Origin: Gracilaria domingensis
Lineage: Eukaryota > Rhodophyta > Florideophyceae > Gracilariales > Gracilariaceae
NCBI GenBank assembly: GCA_022539475.1
Contig: VCMS01000297.1
Location: 36,532-100,531, forward strand
Reading direction: 5' to 3'
DNA: 64,000 bases
Shown: piece after piece, positions 9,256 through 19,388 of the stretch
Layout of the letters: each line of letters begins with the position of its first letter
Position numbering within the stretch: the first letter of the stretch is position 1
The notes under the pieces: model-generated
Database searches by the model: none
Seen by the model: only the letters and a program-made list of their open reading frames with translations
Told to the model about the DNA's origin: nothing
Program-made: the position numbers and the translations under genes

Positions 9256-11352
9256 TCAGTTTTTCTGGGCTGGGTAAGCCGGTAACGGCGCTCCCTGTCC
9301 AGGCTGGGAAACTGGATTCCCAGGTTCGAGATCGATCACGGTTGCCTGTGGTGCCGGGTTCCGAGCTTCCTCGTTTCGAACGTTCTGTTCTGTAATAGAA
9401 ATGCCATATCTGGCCTTCTGTTCTTCATATGATTGACTCGGAACTCGAGCTTTGTCAGCTGGCGACAGCGATTCATAAAACGCAATAACTTTCGACAACT
9501 CCCGAGCGGGAAGCATACACACCGGGGAGATGTGCCCGTGTCGGTAACATAGATGACAGATGGTCGTTATCGACTTATCGATATATCGATTACCGTCTGT
9601 TCGACGTTATGGTCTCGTACCAATCCATCCCGGACGGAAATTTCGGGATCCACTTGACCAATAAGCGAGTGGTGCTGCTGGCACCCTCGTTCCTCCCACT
9701 TAAAGTACTGGGTCACCTTGCGAGGTTGGAGTCGAGGTCAACGGTAGATCTGAGGACCCGTACGAATCGGGAATACTTGCAATGAGGTGCACGTTATCCT
9801 GATCCGGGTATACGGAGTTTTCACGATGTAGGAAGTGTGAATGAGACGACTCATCGACGAGTAGAGCCCTCGAGCGACGGGGTTTCGCCGGACGGCGCGC
9901 TCGAAGAGCATCGCCTTCCGTTTGGGCGTACTGGACCAATTTTAGATAGGTTAGCGGTCGCTTCTCTTCGCGATATCGCGCCACCAGGGTTCTGATCGTC
10001 AGATCCAATCCGTCCACGAACATCGTGCATCTTTCCTGAGCGGAATAAACGTTACCACAGCGATGAAACGCTTTATTCAACCGGGTTGAAAAAGCCGTTT
10101 CTGTCTCTTCAGGCTTCTGTTTCGTGTCTCGCAAAGCGAGAGTCGCGTTGTGAATCGCGTTACCTGTTGCATACGACCTGAGGAGGTACTGGACCGCTTC
10201 CGGCCAGCATGAAACACCCCGCTCGGACGCACGAGATGAACCTCGGACCGAGTTCAACTGGTCTTCGGCCATCCCTGTAAGAAAGTAGGGTAAAGCGAGA
10301 AACGCTTGAGCCTCGTTCATACCGAGTACATCGGCTTCCTGCACAAAGCGGGAAAGGAAATCGAGAACCATGATTGGGTCTTCGCCACCGAATTTCTTCG
10401 TGAACACGATGTTGAGTCGCTTAATATGGTCTCTCACCTTGCCGGTGCTCCGTGAATCACGGTCAGACGACGAGTCGTCCAATCGATAATACCGGTACGA
10501 TAACAGCTTCCTGTAGAGAAGATTCGTTGGTTCCAACTCCTTGAGTCCCAAGTGACGTCTGCCCTTTTCGCCGGAGCGAATCACTCCTTGAGTGGCGTAT
10601 GTCGCTTTCGACTTCGTTCCACGAGATCGACCTCGATGCCAGTTACGGCCTTCCTCGCTTCCCGACGAGCTGGAGGCGGACGATTTCGCCGAGCGAACAC
10701 TAGAATTAGAACTAGACGAATCTGAGTCATAACGGAGCTCCTTTTTAGACTTCCGATTCCGGCGAACCGGGGACCGCTGAGTCGAGCGCTTCGAGCCTTC
10801 GCCTTCGGCCTGTCGCGTACCGTTCGCGTTATCCATCCGGAGGATCTCTTCTAAAGTGGACAAACGAACCGTTAGACCGTCAACCTCCGTTCGTAACTCC
10901 CGAATGGAGAATTGATAAGCTTCAACAAAGGCAGCTGGGACACCCAGACTTTCTAAAATAGAATTCACGTCTTGACGTAAGACACGAATGTCATTAGAGG
11001 CATCTCTGAATTCGGCTTCATCAAGCTTCTTTCTGAGATACTGCAGATTCTCGAACAACGAGTTTTGCGCGAGCTGACTGACACGCAGTTGAGCCTCGAG
11101 GTACGAGTATCCAGGGGTTTCAACCACATCTTCTGGTCTCTCCGTGGCCGGAATGCCCGTAACGGGCGGAGCTCCCGCCGTAGAAGCGGCCATAGGTCCC
11201 GACGTGACTGAAGAAGCTCTCCGGGGTTCCGGGACCTGTTCGTTGTCAGGTGACCTTGTGGGTACGGAAGCGCGAGAACGCGAAGGCCTAGGCGGAGGCA
11301 CCCCAGCATCCCCGGGCAACCCGTTCCGAGATTTCGGCGCAGGTGGCACCAT
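9256..11352 (-). pseudogene. gag: Gypsy gag with two in-frame TAA stops
   Basis: The first 550 codons (to 9700) contain a proline- and alanine-rich N terminus, a coiled-coil-like stretch, a serine/arginine-rich linker and a retrotransposon-gag capsid-like region (from about residue 310, with VFTKKFGGEDPIMVLDFLSRF). After a TAA at 9700-9702 and a second TAA near 9609 the same frame continues and gives a CCHC zinc knuckle C-H-L-C-x4-H-x4-C near 9520-9560. It then runs to a stop at 9256. Gag packages the element RNA into particles; the knuckle binds RNA. Because the knuckle lies beyond both stops, this copy could only make a truncated gag unless the stops are read through. Protease is in a different frame from gag. 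Confidence 0.8.
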
Positions 11353-11516
11353 ACCGCATCACGGTGTACCGACCAATGGTAAGGTCAAATGCGCAACGAG
11401 AGATCTCGATACTCCAAAGAGTAAACAACCAATGAACACAACTGGAGCTCTCACTGACCAACCAGTGTGTTCTCACCACTGAGATTCCTTAAAAGGACCA
11501 GTTCAAACCCGTTCTA

Positions 11517-11529
11517 GGTCGGGAGACCA
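11517..11529 (-). promoter_or_regulatory. Primer-binding site of element 1
   Basis: Two bases inside the 5' LTR the minus strand reads TGGTCTCCCGACC, beginning with the TGG expected to pair with a tRNA CCA end. The second gypsy element has the same site at 59622-59633. I could not assign the tRNA. Confidence 0.7.
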
Positions 11530-11531
11530 CT

Positions 11532-12480
11532 TGTAGTGCAAACCCGGGGACGGGAGAGACAGTCAAGGCGTTCGAGTCCTTGCTCCCTAGGGGAGGTAGA
11601 CTCAGGGAAAGAGCCCTCCGTGCACGGAAAATGGCAGGTGTAAGACCGCCCGTGCCTCGGGATATATCTCGGAGGTTGACGGGGAACAGGGCAGGCAAAG
11701 GTCCGAGAACGGAGTCCACGGTGATGGGCCGCACCAGCGGGCAGTGGAAACCCTAGGCAGAAAAGGGAAAAAGAGGGAAAAACTAGAGGAAACCCCGGCG
11801 GGGCGTGCGGAAAGCGGCAACAGGCCCGGCGGCGGGTGACGGAGACGTGTATTCAGCCCACGCGGCAAAGATCTCTATACAGAGTTGGTAGTTCTACCAC
11901 TTGTGGGTAAACAGGTATCTGCACAATGTAAGGTGTCCGAAGACGGAATTAGCCCGAGGGCAATGGCCACAAATGATCAGAATTGCCTGAAAGATCCCGA
12001 CGGATGGAGCTAGAACGTACCGTACGCGGTGACTCTCCGGGAGAAGTGGTGCACTTCGCGCAGGCGAAACTAGTCCAGAGCCGAACCCGGTTACACTTTA
12101 CTGAAGGTGGAGGTGGCCGCGAGGTCACCTCTTATACCGTAACCGGTAAATTAGTTAAACTAAATTAAATAATCTGGTGCACACTTGTGCAAAGCCACAC
12201 ACGTGGTGTAAGTGCACAGCCCGCCTCAGCGGCCAGTAAATAATTCGACTATCGAAACAATTCCTCTGTGAATAGACCCAAACCCGACCACGTGTACCCA
12301 CGACCACTCAATACCACGTGCCACACCATGGCCAGTCCAGCGGACATTCCGACATCCAACCACCTCAAAATATCCCAGTTTTGGGCCAAGTTTCATACTT
12401 TCCTTACCTAGGATCGAACCTCGGTGCACGAGTTATGAGTATCAACTTCAATGATACCGCGTTTCCGCGTTTGCTCTACA
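11532..12480 (-). repeat. 5' LTR of gypsy element 1
   Basis: This is the partner of 486-1437, TGTAG to CTACA on the plus strand, followed by the target duplication TAGAG at 12481-12485. CCTCTTATA at 12128-12136 gives TATAAGAGG on the sense strand. It is conserved in both LTRs and in modified form in the solo LTR at 51638-52596, so it is the likely core promoter. Confidence 0.95.
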
Positions 12481-13887
12481 TAGAGCAACATATGGAGATT
12501 TCTTGGTTACAGAGTGAAGCATAATGTTCTTGGCTTGAAGTACGTGCTGCAGGGCAAAGTTCCAGTACATCAAGTTCAGGTTCGACTGTTGAAGACACGC
12601 CCGAATTGATGTTATCATTACGCCCTTTGTTCTCTCAATCAGTCCATTTGAAGATGGGGTGTATGGCGTACTGATGTGAATTTCAACACCAACGTTCTCC
12701 ATTTTAGATTGCACCGCAACAAACTCCTTACCTCCGTCTGTGTGTAGTGAAGTAACCGCATGTTGGGATTGTCTCTCCATCCAAGCCATAAAAGTCTCAA
12801 CCACAGTCGAGGCTTCTCCTTTAGTCTTCAAAGCCTTTGCATGCACACACTTGCTGTGCTCGTCAATCACTGTGCAGAAGTACTTGCGACCTTCAAGTGT
12901 CGTTGGCTTGATTTTCCCTACAACATCTGCGTGGAATGCCCCAGGCTTGAGAGCCTTGGTCAAGCTGCCTCTGTATGATCGCCTGAACTTTGAAGTCTCG
13001 CATGGAAGGCAGTTGCGCGTAGTCAGTTGATGCGATGGCAATGTTCCGTTGCCAATCATTTGCTTGATGACTCTTGCCGAACCCGTATTTCCTAGGCGAT
13101 TATGCCAAATTTCCAGCGGTGTTTTCAACGATGTCAGTATCTGGGATGGACCGTCTAGATTCTGATCATTACTTTCAGAGGTATTCGTAAGATCGATAGT
13201 TTCCAGAAGATCGCAAGAGGTCTGATCTGATTCAGAGTCAGAAAGAATATCTTCCGAGATTTCAGTGGATTCGTATTCTTCTTCAGAAGCTTCTGATATG
13301 GAGCTAGAAGTGTCACTTTCTGATGAACTGGAATCCCTGCACTGTTCTTCGATCATTCCTTCAACATGGCTTTTAAGCTTGGCCATCGTAATTCTCTCCG
13401 TCTCGCAGTCCGATGCATACTCACCTTGAGCTTTAGTATAATAAAGGCCATCCAACTCTTTTGGTGCTACTGCGATTGGCCTATATGCATCGTTCTCATC
13501 AAAGATGACTGCTCTCTTCTTCGTGAAGAGAACGCAGAAATCTTTCTCAGTCAGAGCAGGAACTGAGAGTAGATTCATAGCTAGGCTGCTTGAACTGAGA
13601 GTGTTTGATAGGGAAACTTCTGTTTGTTGTCCATTGGCAGTCCAATGTACAGTCTTGACACCTCTCTTGGTTGCATGAACTACTGAGTCATCACCCAATG
13701 CAATTGGTACAAGACATTCTTCTTTCTCGCTGAGAGAGTTCTCTTCCGGAGTCATGTGAGATGTCGTGCCCGAATCCAGCACCATCCTTTCGTCATGCAT
13801 GGGTGTCAATGTCATGACGCGCGCAAGTGCTGCACGAACTTTGGTATCCTTCCTCTTATCATGATTGTGGGGTTTGGTCTTGTTCAC
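12481..13887 (-). pseudogene. Ty1/copia protease and integrase, truncated by element 1
   Basis: The minus-strand frame starts with the copia protease motif V-L-D-S-G-T-T-S-H-M. It then has the GAG-pre-integrase segment W-H-N-R-L-G-N-T with C-L-P-C. The integrase core shows D in FHADVVGKI, D in SLHTDGGKEF and E in SSNGLIERTKG, a complete DDE triad. It ends at K-S-P-Y-V-A-L, exactly where the gypsy element was inserted, and the frame resumes at 485 going left. The codons read past 12480 belong to the gypsy LTR. The surviving part is open, but the gene as a whole is broken. Confidence 0.85.
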
Positions 13888-13992
13888 AACAGAAGATGAA
13901 GCAGGAGTCTTGTCTAGAATTGCTGGGTTATTTGCTAGACGTTAAATATATTTTTTGAAGTTCTTGATTTTGAATTGCTGGTATTTGTGTAA

Positions 13993-14753
13993 TCATTTTA
14001 GAACCCAAGTTTTACCCTTCTTCGGATCATTTTTGTCTTTCTCATTTAGCGAGTTAAGCTTATTGGAAGGATTGTTGGGGTTGAGCCAGCACTTGTCCGT
14101 AGAGTGACCTGATTTATTGCAAATGTGGCAATAATCTTTAGCAGAGTGCACACGATCCATACGTTGTGCTTGGCTTTCACTGACTGATGCTCTTCAATGA
14201 GTCTAGCCGAGACGGTGTCTCAGGTGGCAGAGTCATCCGTTAAAGTCTTTAGAGCAGCCGTGATGGGTATAAGCTCGTGGGCATCGATTGACGAGATTAA
14301 AATGGCAATGGCAAGTTCTTTCGGAATCTTTGTACTCATTGCTTCAAGTTTCTCAAGAATTCCTCACATCTTATCAATGTGCTTTCCCATATCCTGCGTC
14401 ACACTTGCATAGCGAAGGCCTATCAGTTCGGCCATGTTTGCAATTCTTGATGCGGCAGTCTTCGAGTCATATCGTTCACCTACTTTTTGTAACATAGTAA
14501 ACGGATTTTGTACATTACTGCGTACAACTCGAAGTGCTTCGTTCGACAATGCCGTCACACTTATGCCCGAGGCCTTTTTCTGAGATGCAAGGAATGCCTT
14601 CTTACTGTCCTCCAACGCGGCAGGACAGTGCTCATTTTCCAAAGCTTCACCAACGCCCTTTGCGTTGCAGGCCGCTTCGATTCGGATTTTCCAAATTGCG
14701 AAGTCCTGTCCTTCCTTGAGTGGATCAATGCGTGTCTTCTCCGACTCTGACAT
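13993..14753 (-). pseudogene. Ty1/copia gag relic with CCHC zinc knuckle
   Basis: From ATG 14753 the minus strand encodes a copia-type gag of the UBN2/DUF4219 kind (FAIWKIRIEAACNAKG, then MLQKVGERYDSKTAASR). After a stop near 14364 the similarity continues (ILEKLEAMSTKIPKE, then SARLIEEHQSVKAKHN) with a TGA near 14219. In another frame comes a zinc knuckle C-H-I-C-N-K-S-G-H-x4-C at about 14095-14140, ending at TGA 13993. Several frameshifts and stops show it is dead. It belongs to the same copia relic as 12481-13887. Confidence 0.75.
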
Positions 14754-15249
14754 GGGGATTGCCGAATATGTCAGGAAGAACTTGACTAACGCAAACCATA
14801 ATCAGGAGGATGCGGTAGAAAAGAGCGCTATAAGATAAACTGCTTTGGTCTTTCAGTGTGAGTGTAGCCTGAGTACTAAAAAGTAGCGCGAGCGGTTGCT
14901 ACTTGCCCATAACCTTTCGCAATTAGAGATAGAGTTGACTAGACTGGAGAGAGAAGTTTCTAACTCCTCACTGTCTGTCGACAAGATTTTATAGGCATTA
15001 GAACACCCTCGAAGTGGTGTCAGCATTCGGACGTTATACTAGTCTATGAATCAAGAGCACGAGCGTATCGCAAAGCTTCTACCCGGACGTCCCAAGAAGA
15101 GATAAAGGTGTTGATCTCGTAGAACGACGTCCTTGCAGAGATACAGCGATGTTACGTAACTGATTCCATTCGGCACACGCATATTTCCAATAAATTCAAA
15201 TCAATTACTACAGTATGATGATCACGTTTCATCGTCTTCTCGGCTTCTG
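14754..15249 (-). other. Copia leader and probable 5' LTR remnant
   Basis: No frame is present. On the minus strand CTATAAAATC at 14985-14994 resembles an LTR TATA box upstream of the copia gag. No second LTR copy is in the window, so LTR edges cannot be set. Confidence 0.35.
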
Positions 15250-18061
15250 GTGAGCAAATCTCACCTTATTCCGACAAATAAATTGAATCAATCCAATGGT
15301 GAGAAGATACCCGCAAATCCTTCAGAAAAAGAAGCAGATCCTACCTCTGACGAAAGAAAAGAGAGTTTTCGAGGCCAAAGAAACAAGATAAGTGGAGCTA
15401 GGCAGGACAATGATGGAAACTATGAAGACCTGAACGATGCGGATCCAAGTGATTCTGACTTTGTTTAAGACAATGAAGACGAGAACTTCCAAATCTTCAG
15501 ATGGTGAATTGGATGGTCAGCAACCATATGCATGGGTTGAAATTCCTCTTCAATCGAAGAATGTAGATCTGGAAATATATGATATTGACAGTTTCTGTGC
15601 TGGAGTTTTAATTGACGAAACAAGTCACGTTCTGCTGAGAGTAAGTGATCGCTTGGGATTAACATCTGAGTGGCTCTTGAGAACTATCCCCTCTGCTAGG
15701 AAGATACTTGACATCTTCTTCAATTCGAATTTTCTGGATAATTTTTGGGAGGTTGCCAGCGTTGCTTCGTCTGTGTTCTGCAAAGTGAAATATAGTCTGT
15801 TCTCTTTCGAAACTAAGCTAGTTTTGGGGCTATTTGGGGCGCGCGAGGGGGTGGCAGAGGCTGGCACTCAAAAAATTAAGAAATTTTGGAATATTAAATT
15901 CCATCCCGCGCAGTTCAATTCTTGGGTCCCCTAGTTTTTGTAGAGGTTCTACTTTGCCGCACCACCCCATTCACTCTTTTCCGCGACCCTCTCTCAAAAC
16001 TGCGCTCGTGCTAGTTTGCGTTTCCATTTTCTCCCATGTTGCAATGCCAATCGCAACTCATCCCACCTCAATCATCCCATCACTTCTTCCCAGTCCACAC
16101 CACCCCCGCTCTTTACCCATTTCTCGCCCATCACGCATTCGCATCCTCCCTCTCTGTCTCCGCAAACGTCATTTTGTAGAAGTCAGGTCGGCAACTCTCC
16201 CCATTCTCAACCTCCCTTCCCGCACACTCCACTATCCCATACACATGATTCCTCATCTCCACTCCCAATACCGACAACGAATTCCGCAGGCTCGAAATTG
16301 CCTCAACCGAAACACTACTACCACCCCCACTCAGCACTACACCGCCCATTTCCGTTACAATCTCCACAATTCCATCGTCCAGTCGCTCCTTCATCACCAA
16401 ACCCAACATCCCCACCCTCGCCTTCGTCTGCCCCACAAACCGCATCTCCCTGTCACCCTCTCTGCCCCCACTCTCTATCTGGTCTCCAACCTCTAACTGA
16501 CTGAGATGCACCGCACGCCTTACCTCCATTGCGACCCCCTCCACCTCCAATTCTACACCCTTCTCCACCTCATCACCATCCCCTCTCCTCGCCTCACACT
16601 TCTTTCCTTCATCGGCCACTTCCTTCTTTTGCGATATCCGACCAGCCACCGTAATCACGTCGTCTTCCCGCTTTGGTGACGGCGTCGGCGGTACCTCCTT
16701 CCCCTCCAACAGCGCCAACAGCTCCTCATCCTTCACGTATCCGTTCGACATCTTCAGAAGAAGAAGTAGTAGTTGGATCGAAGTTTTCGCTGCGATACAG
16801 TGCAATCGAGTTAAGCTGTGCTGTCCACCCCCACTGTCCGACCACACGGGCTATATCCAGCACCATGATTGTCCCTATAAGTTATCGTGCTCCTAACGTG
16901 GCGAAAGATAATGGAAGAAATGTACGTAATAATGCCAAAGATATACTGCATTACTTCCAGGCACTCATGATGTGCGGTTTCTACGATTGCTCTACTTTGG
17001 AACTCACGAAGGCTGGTATGAAACAGAAGAGATTCGAAGAAGTATATCATTTGATCAATTTACAAACATACGATATGGACTAACGTCATGTATTTGGTCT
17101 GACTTTGACATGAGGAAAGGCTTAGGCAGTTACCAATGGATAAAAGAGGAAGGGTATCCTAGCCTGTTTGACTATGCTTGGGCAAACTGCGGCTAATATT
17201 TTTGGCGATATTTAATTGTCCAGGGCCAAAACGTTTAAGAGTAGACGATGATCAGCTCTGGTTTGCCTCCAGATACCACAAACAACTTCCGCTAAAACCT
17301 GGCGACGGAAAGAAAGGCATGAATCTACATGCTACTTCTATGACGTTGTCTTTAACCGGCATGACAGGGGCTCTTCAAAAATCCTGCAAGGGAGAGACTG
17401 TTCCAGAAGTGATTTCTTCATTGCTTATGCTTTATATGAGCATATCAAATGCAAGAACTGCTGCGGGGATTCTTTCTGGTTCTCTCATCGCTGTTGACCG
17501 GGCATACGCTACCAAAGATATCATTGAAGCAATAAGCAGAGGGCAGCTTCCATTGCAATTCGTGGCAACCTGTAAGCGTTCTAGTAGTCACCCTATCACA
17601 TTTGGGTAAACTAAGCCGAAAGGATCCCAGAATATCCTCTCATGTTCTGGGATGAGAGAGCTAAAAATATTATCACGAAAAGCAGATTTTACATCATGCA
17701 GGTGTGTATGGAGTAAGACGAGTTCTGTACGCAGTTGAAGCACCTAATGAACTTCTATATGGTGTTGACATTCATCTCAAGGAGAACAAAAGCATTACCG
17801 GCGCTGTCCAATTTGTGACATCTTCTCTTCTTGAAGCAGGTGGAAACAATACACTTGACCCACACGTTACTTCGCCAGATGAAGTGGAACAAAATTCGTA
17901 CTTTCAAAGCCAAGCAAGTCGAAAATTACACCTTTCAATATCAAGAAGGGCATTTGAGCATACATCACAAACCTACGAGCCTCTTCTGGAAGCTAAATAT
18001 ATACGACCTACAGCAATACCTTCTTGGAACGAAGTTAGAAAGACTGGTACAGATACTGTGA
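15250..18061 (+). pseudogene. Broken piggyBac-like DDE transposase
   Basis: Plus-strand fragments in changing frames resemble, in order, a piggyBac-type transposase: an acidic N terminus (DADPSDSDF, about 15420-15470), a central piece (15480-15835), a segment with M-K-Q-K-R-F-E-E-V-Y-H-L-I (16900-17080), a first catalytic region V-D-D-D-Q-L-W-F with L-P-L-K-P-G-D-G-K-K-G (17240-17320), and a later L-I-A-V-D-R-A-Y-A-T-K-D-I segment followed by V-A-T-C-K-R (17485-17600). Then comes W-D-E-R-A-K-N-I-I-T. At least four frame changes and an insert at about 15840-16855 break it. The family call rests on motif spacing only; another DDE superfamily is possible. Confidence 0.4.
16131..16751 (-). CDS. 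Hypothetical protein inside the insert in the piggyBac-like relic
   Basis: An uninterrupted 206-codon frame runs on the minus strand from ATG 16751 (reading on from M-S-N-G-Y-V). The product is charged and not simple-repeat: an acidic/basic N-terminal half with KREDDVITVAGRIS, then a valine- and glycine-rich half (KERLDDGIVEIVTEMGGVV). I recognise no domain. The surrounding 1 kb has weak imperfect inverted ends (GGGGGTGG-CAG like, about 15849 and 16840), suggesting that it arrived as one insertion. It could be a gene carried by a non-autonomous element or a chance frame in C-rich DNA. Confidence 0.35.
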   Translation of the reverse strand: MSNGYVKDEELLALLEGKEVPPTPSPKREDDVITVAGRISQKKEVADEGKKCEARRGDGDEVEKGVELEVEGVAMEVRRAVHLSQLEVGDQIESGGREGDREMRFVGQTKARVGMLGLVMKERLDDGIVEIVTEMGGVVLSGGGSSVSVEAISSLRNSLSVLGVEMRNHVYGIVECAGREVENGESCRPDFYKMTFAETEREDANA

Positions 18062-18120
18062 GGAGGAAATTGAAAGTATTTGGAAAACTACGAACTATCA
18101 CTACATTTCGCATTATTGTA

Positions 18121-18401
18121 GAGGGCGGGAAGCGCGCATATCGTCACGTGCCTAACGCGCGTTGCACTCGCAGCAGACGAAATGCACGTGCAGTGCGTGC
18201 AGAGCACGTAGGGCACGTGGGGCACGCGCTGAAGCGCGGGCCCTGCATGTCAAGCACGGGTGGCACGTGTCACACGCGCCATGGGAAGAGTATTGGGCGC
18301 CAGGCACGTTCCTATACTTCTCACGCTAAGGTGGCTCGTGCACTCCGCGTGCATGAAATTCTGCAGCCTGACTGGCTGGATGCTGAGAAGCGCTATTTAA
18401 G
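18121..18401 (+). promoter_or_regulatory. G-box cluster with TATA-like box
   Basis: Four CACGTG hexamers (18145, 18185, 18214, 18264) and further GCACGT half-sites lie in a GC-rich 150-bp stretch, followed by TATTTAAG at 18394-18401. This looks like a promoter reading right. The first ATG downstream (18494) opens only 32 codons, so its target gene is unclear. The G-boxes resemble those of the gypsy LTRs in the window. Confidence 0.4.
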
Positions 18402-18505
18402 CGGCCTCTAGGCCACCTTTACCCAACTCACTCAAAAACCATCAAGGGATTCCAAGTAACAACTAGTACTGAGTCCCAAGAAATTATTTTTTAATGAAAC
18501 CCTTT

Positions 18506-18727
18506 TCAGGCGTTCTTGCTTTTGCTTCTAATCCAACGGCCTCTGCCGCGGGTTGTCCCCACAACTCTACAGTTTTGTGCGACTACCTCTAACTCTTCCG
18601 AAATTTCTTTGTACATGTAATATTTGAGTTGATCGTGGATTACGGTGCATCGCTTTATGCTCTTAAGTTGACACAATTGGTTTTCTATATTTTTCTCTAT
18701 CGGATATTGTTCGTATGGCACTATCAT
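18506..18727 (-). CDS. Small hypothetical ORF
   Basis: A 73-codon minus-strand frame with mixed composition ending in a basic R-G-R-G-R-W-I-R-S-K-S-K-N-A tail. It has no recognised domain and no clear promoter. The sequence just upstream on the same strand also reads like a decayed coding region, so it may be the end of a larger dead gene. Confidence 0.2.
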   Translation of the reverse strand: MIVPYEQYPIEKNIENQLCQLKSIKRCTVIHDQLKYYMYKEISEELEVVAQNCRVVGTTRGRGRWIRSKSKNA

Positions 18728-19190
18728 AAATTGACTTCTGCTGTCCAGGACACATTTTCATCACCTTCTGTCTTGCATTTTCTTGGTTTCTTCGCGTTTT
18801 CGGAGAGCGGAGATGAGACACATCATGTTACTCGTCTTTCATTTCTATAAAATCGCACCACTCGGGGAAATAATGTTTGAGAAGGCTACGTGAGCAAACT
18901 TGGGCTTGTAACCGCTCGGTCGTTTTCGTTTTTTCCAAAAATGGCCTCTTCGGATACGTTTTCAAGGCAGGCAGAGGAAATGTTTACACACAGAGTCAAG
19001 AGATCGGGTGATGTATTGAAAGTGACTCATAGCCAATATGCAGTTTGGATGGTCAATGCTTCCAATTGTTGGAGGTTAATTTAGACAATATCGAAAGAAT
19101 CGCAAGGTAACGCTCGGAATATGAAATTGAGTTTATATAAAACTGGATTTCATAACATAAGAGAAATTATGTCAAGGAGAATGAGCATGC
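18728..19190. other. No gene recognised
   Basis: AT-rich DNA with scattered short frames. No domain, repeat or promoter is apparent. Confidence 0.4.
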
Positions 19191-19388
19191 GCATCTTTGT
19201 GAAGAAGGTACTTCTAGATTATGGGTTGCCCAAGCAAGCAACAACATACTTTCATGGCATCTTTGTGAAGAAGGTACTTCTAGATTATGGGTTGCCCAAG
19301 CAAGCAACAACATACTTTCATGGCATCTTTGTGAAGAAGGTACTTCTAGATTATGGGTCGCCCAAGCAAGCAACAACATAATTTCATG
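19191..19388. repeat. Tandem repeat, 3 copies of 66 bp
   Basis: Three head-to-tail 66-bp units (19191, 19257, 19323) are almost identical; the third differs at two positions. 66 is a multiple of three and the array is open on both strands, encoding a 22-residue repeat either way. Flanking sequence does not identify a host gene. Confidence 0.9.

Larger units (their letters stand above)
486..12480 (-). mobile_element. Complete Ty3/gypsy chromovirus-type LTR retrotransposon (element 1)
   Basis: The element is bounded by direct LTRs of 952 bp (486-1437) and 949 bp (11532-12480), each starting TGTAG and ending CTACA. It is flanked by the 5-bp duplication TAGAG (481-485 and 12481-12485). In minus-strand order it carries a primer-binding site, gag, protease, RT-RNase H-integrase, a chromodomain and a polypurine tract, so the sense strand is minus. 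An extra frame runs on the plus strand between the chromodomain and the 3' LTR. The LTRs differ at scattered positions, many of them single-base indels, and gag and pol carry in-frame TAA stops, so this copy is probably not autonomous. It sits inside a copia relic on the same strand. Confidence 0.95.

Noticed and set aside
19191-19388. Possible CRISPR array
   Set aside because: The 66-bp units are contiguous without unique spacers, and the window is eukaryotic; it is a simple tandem repeat.
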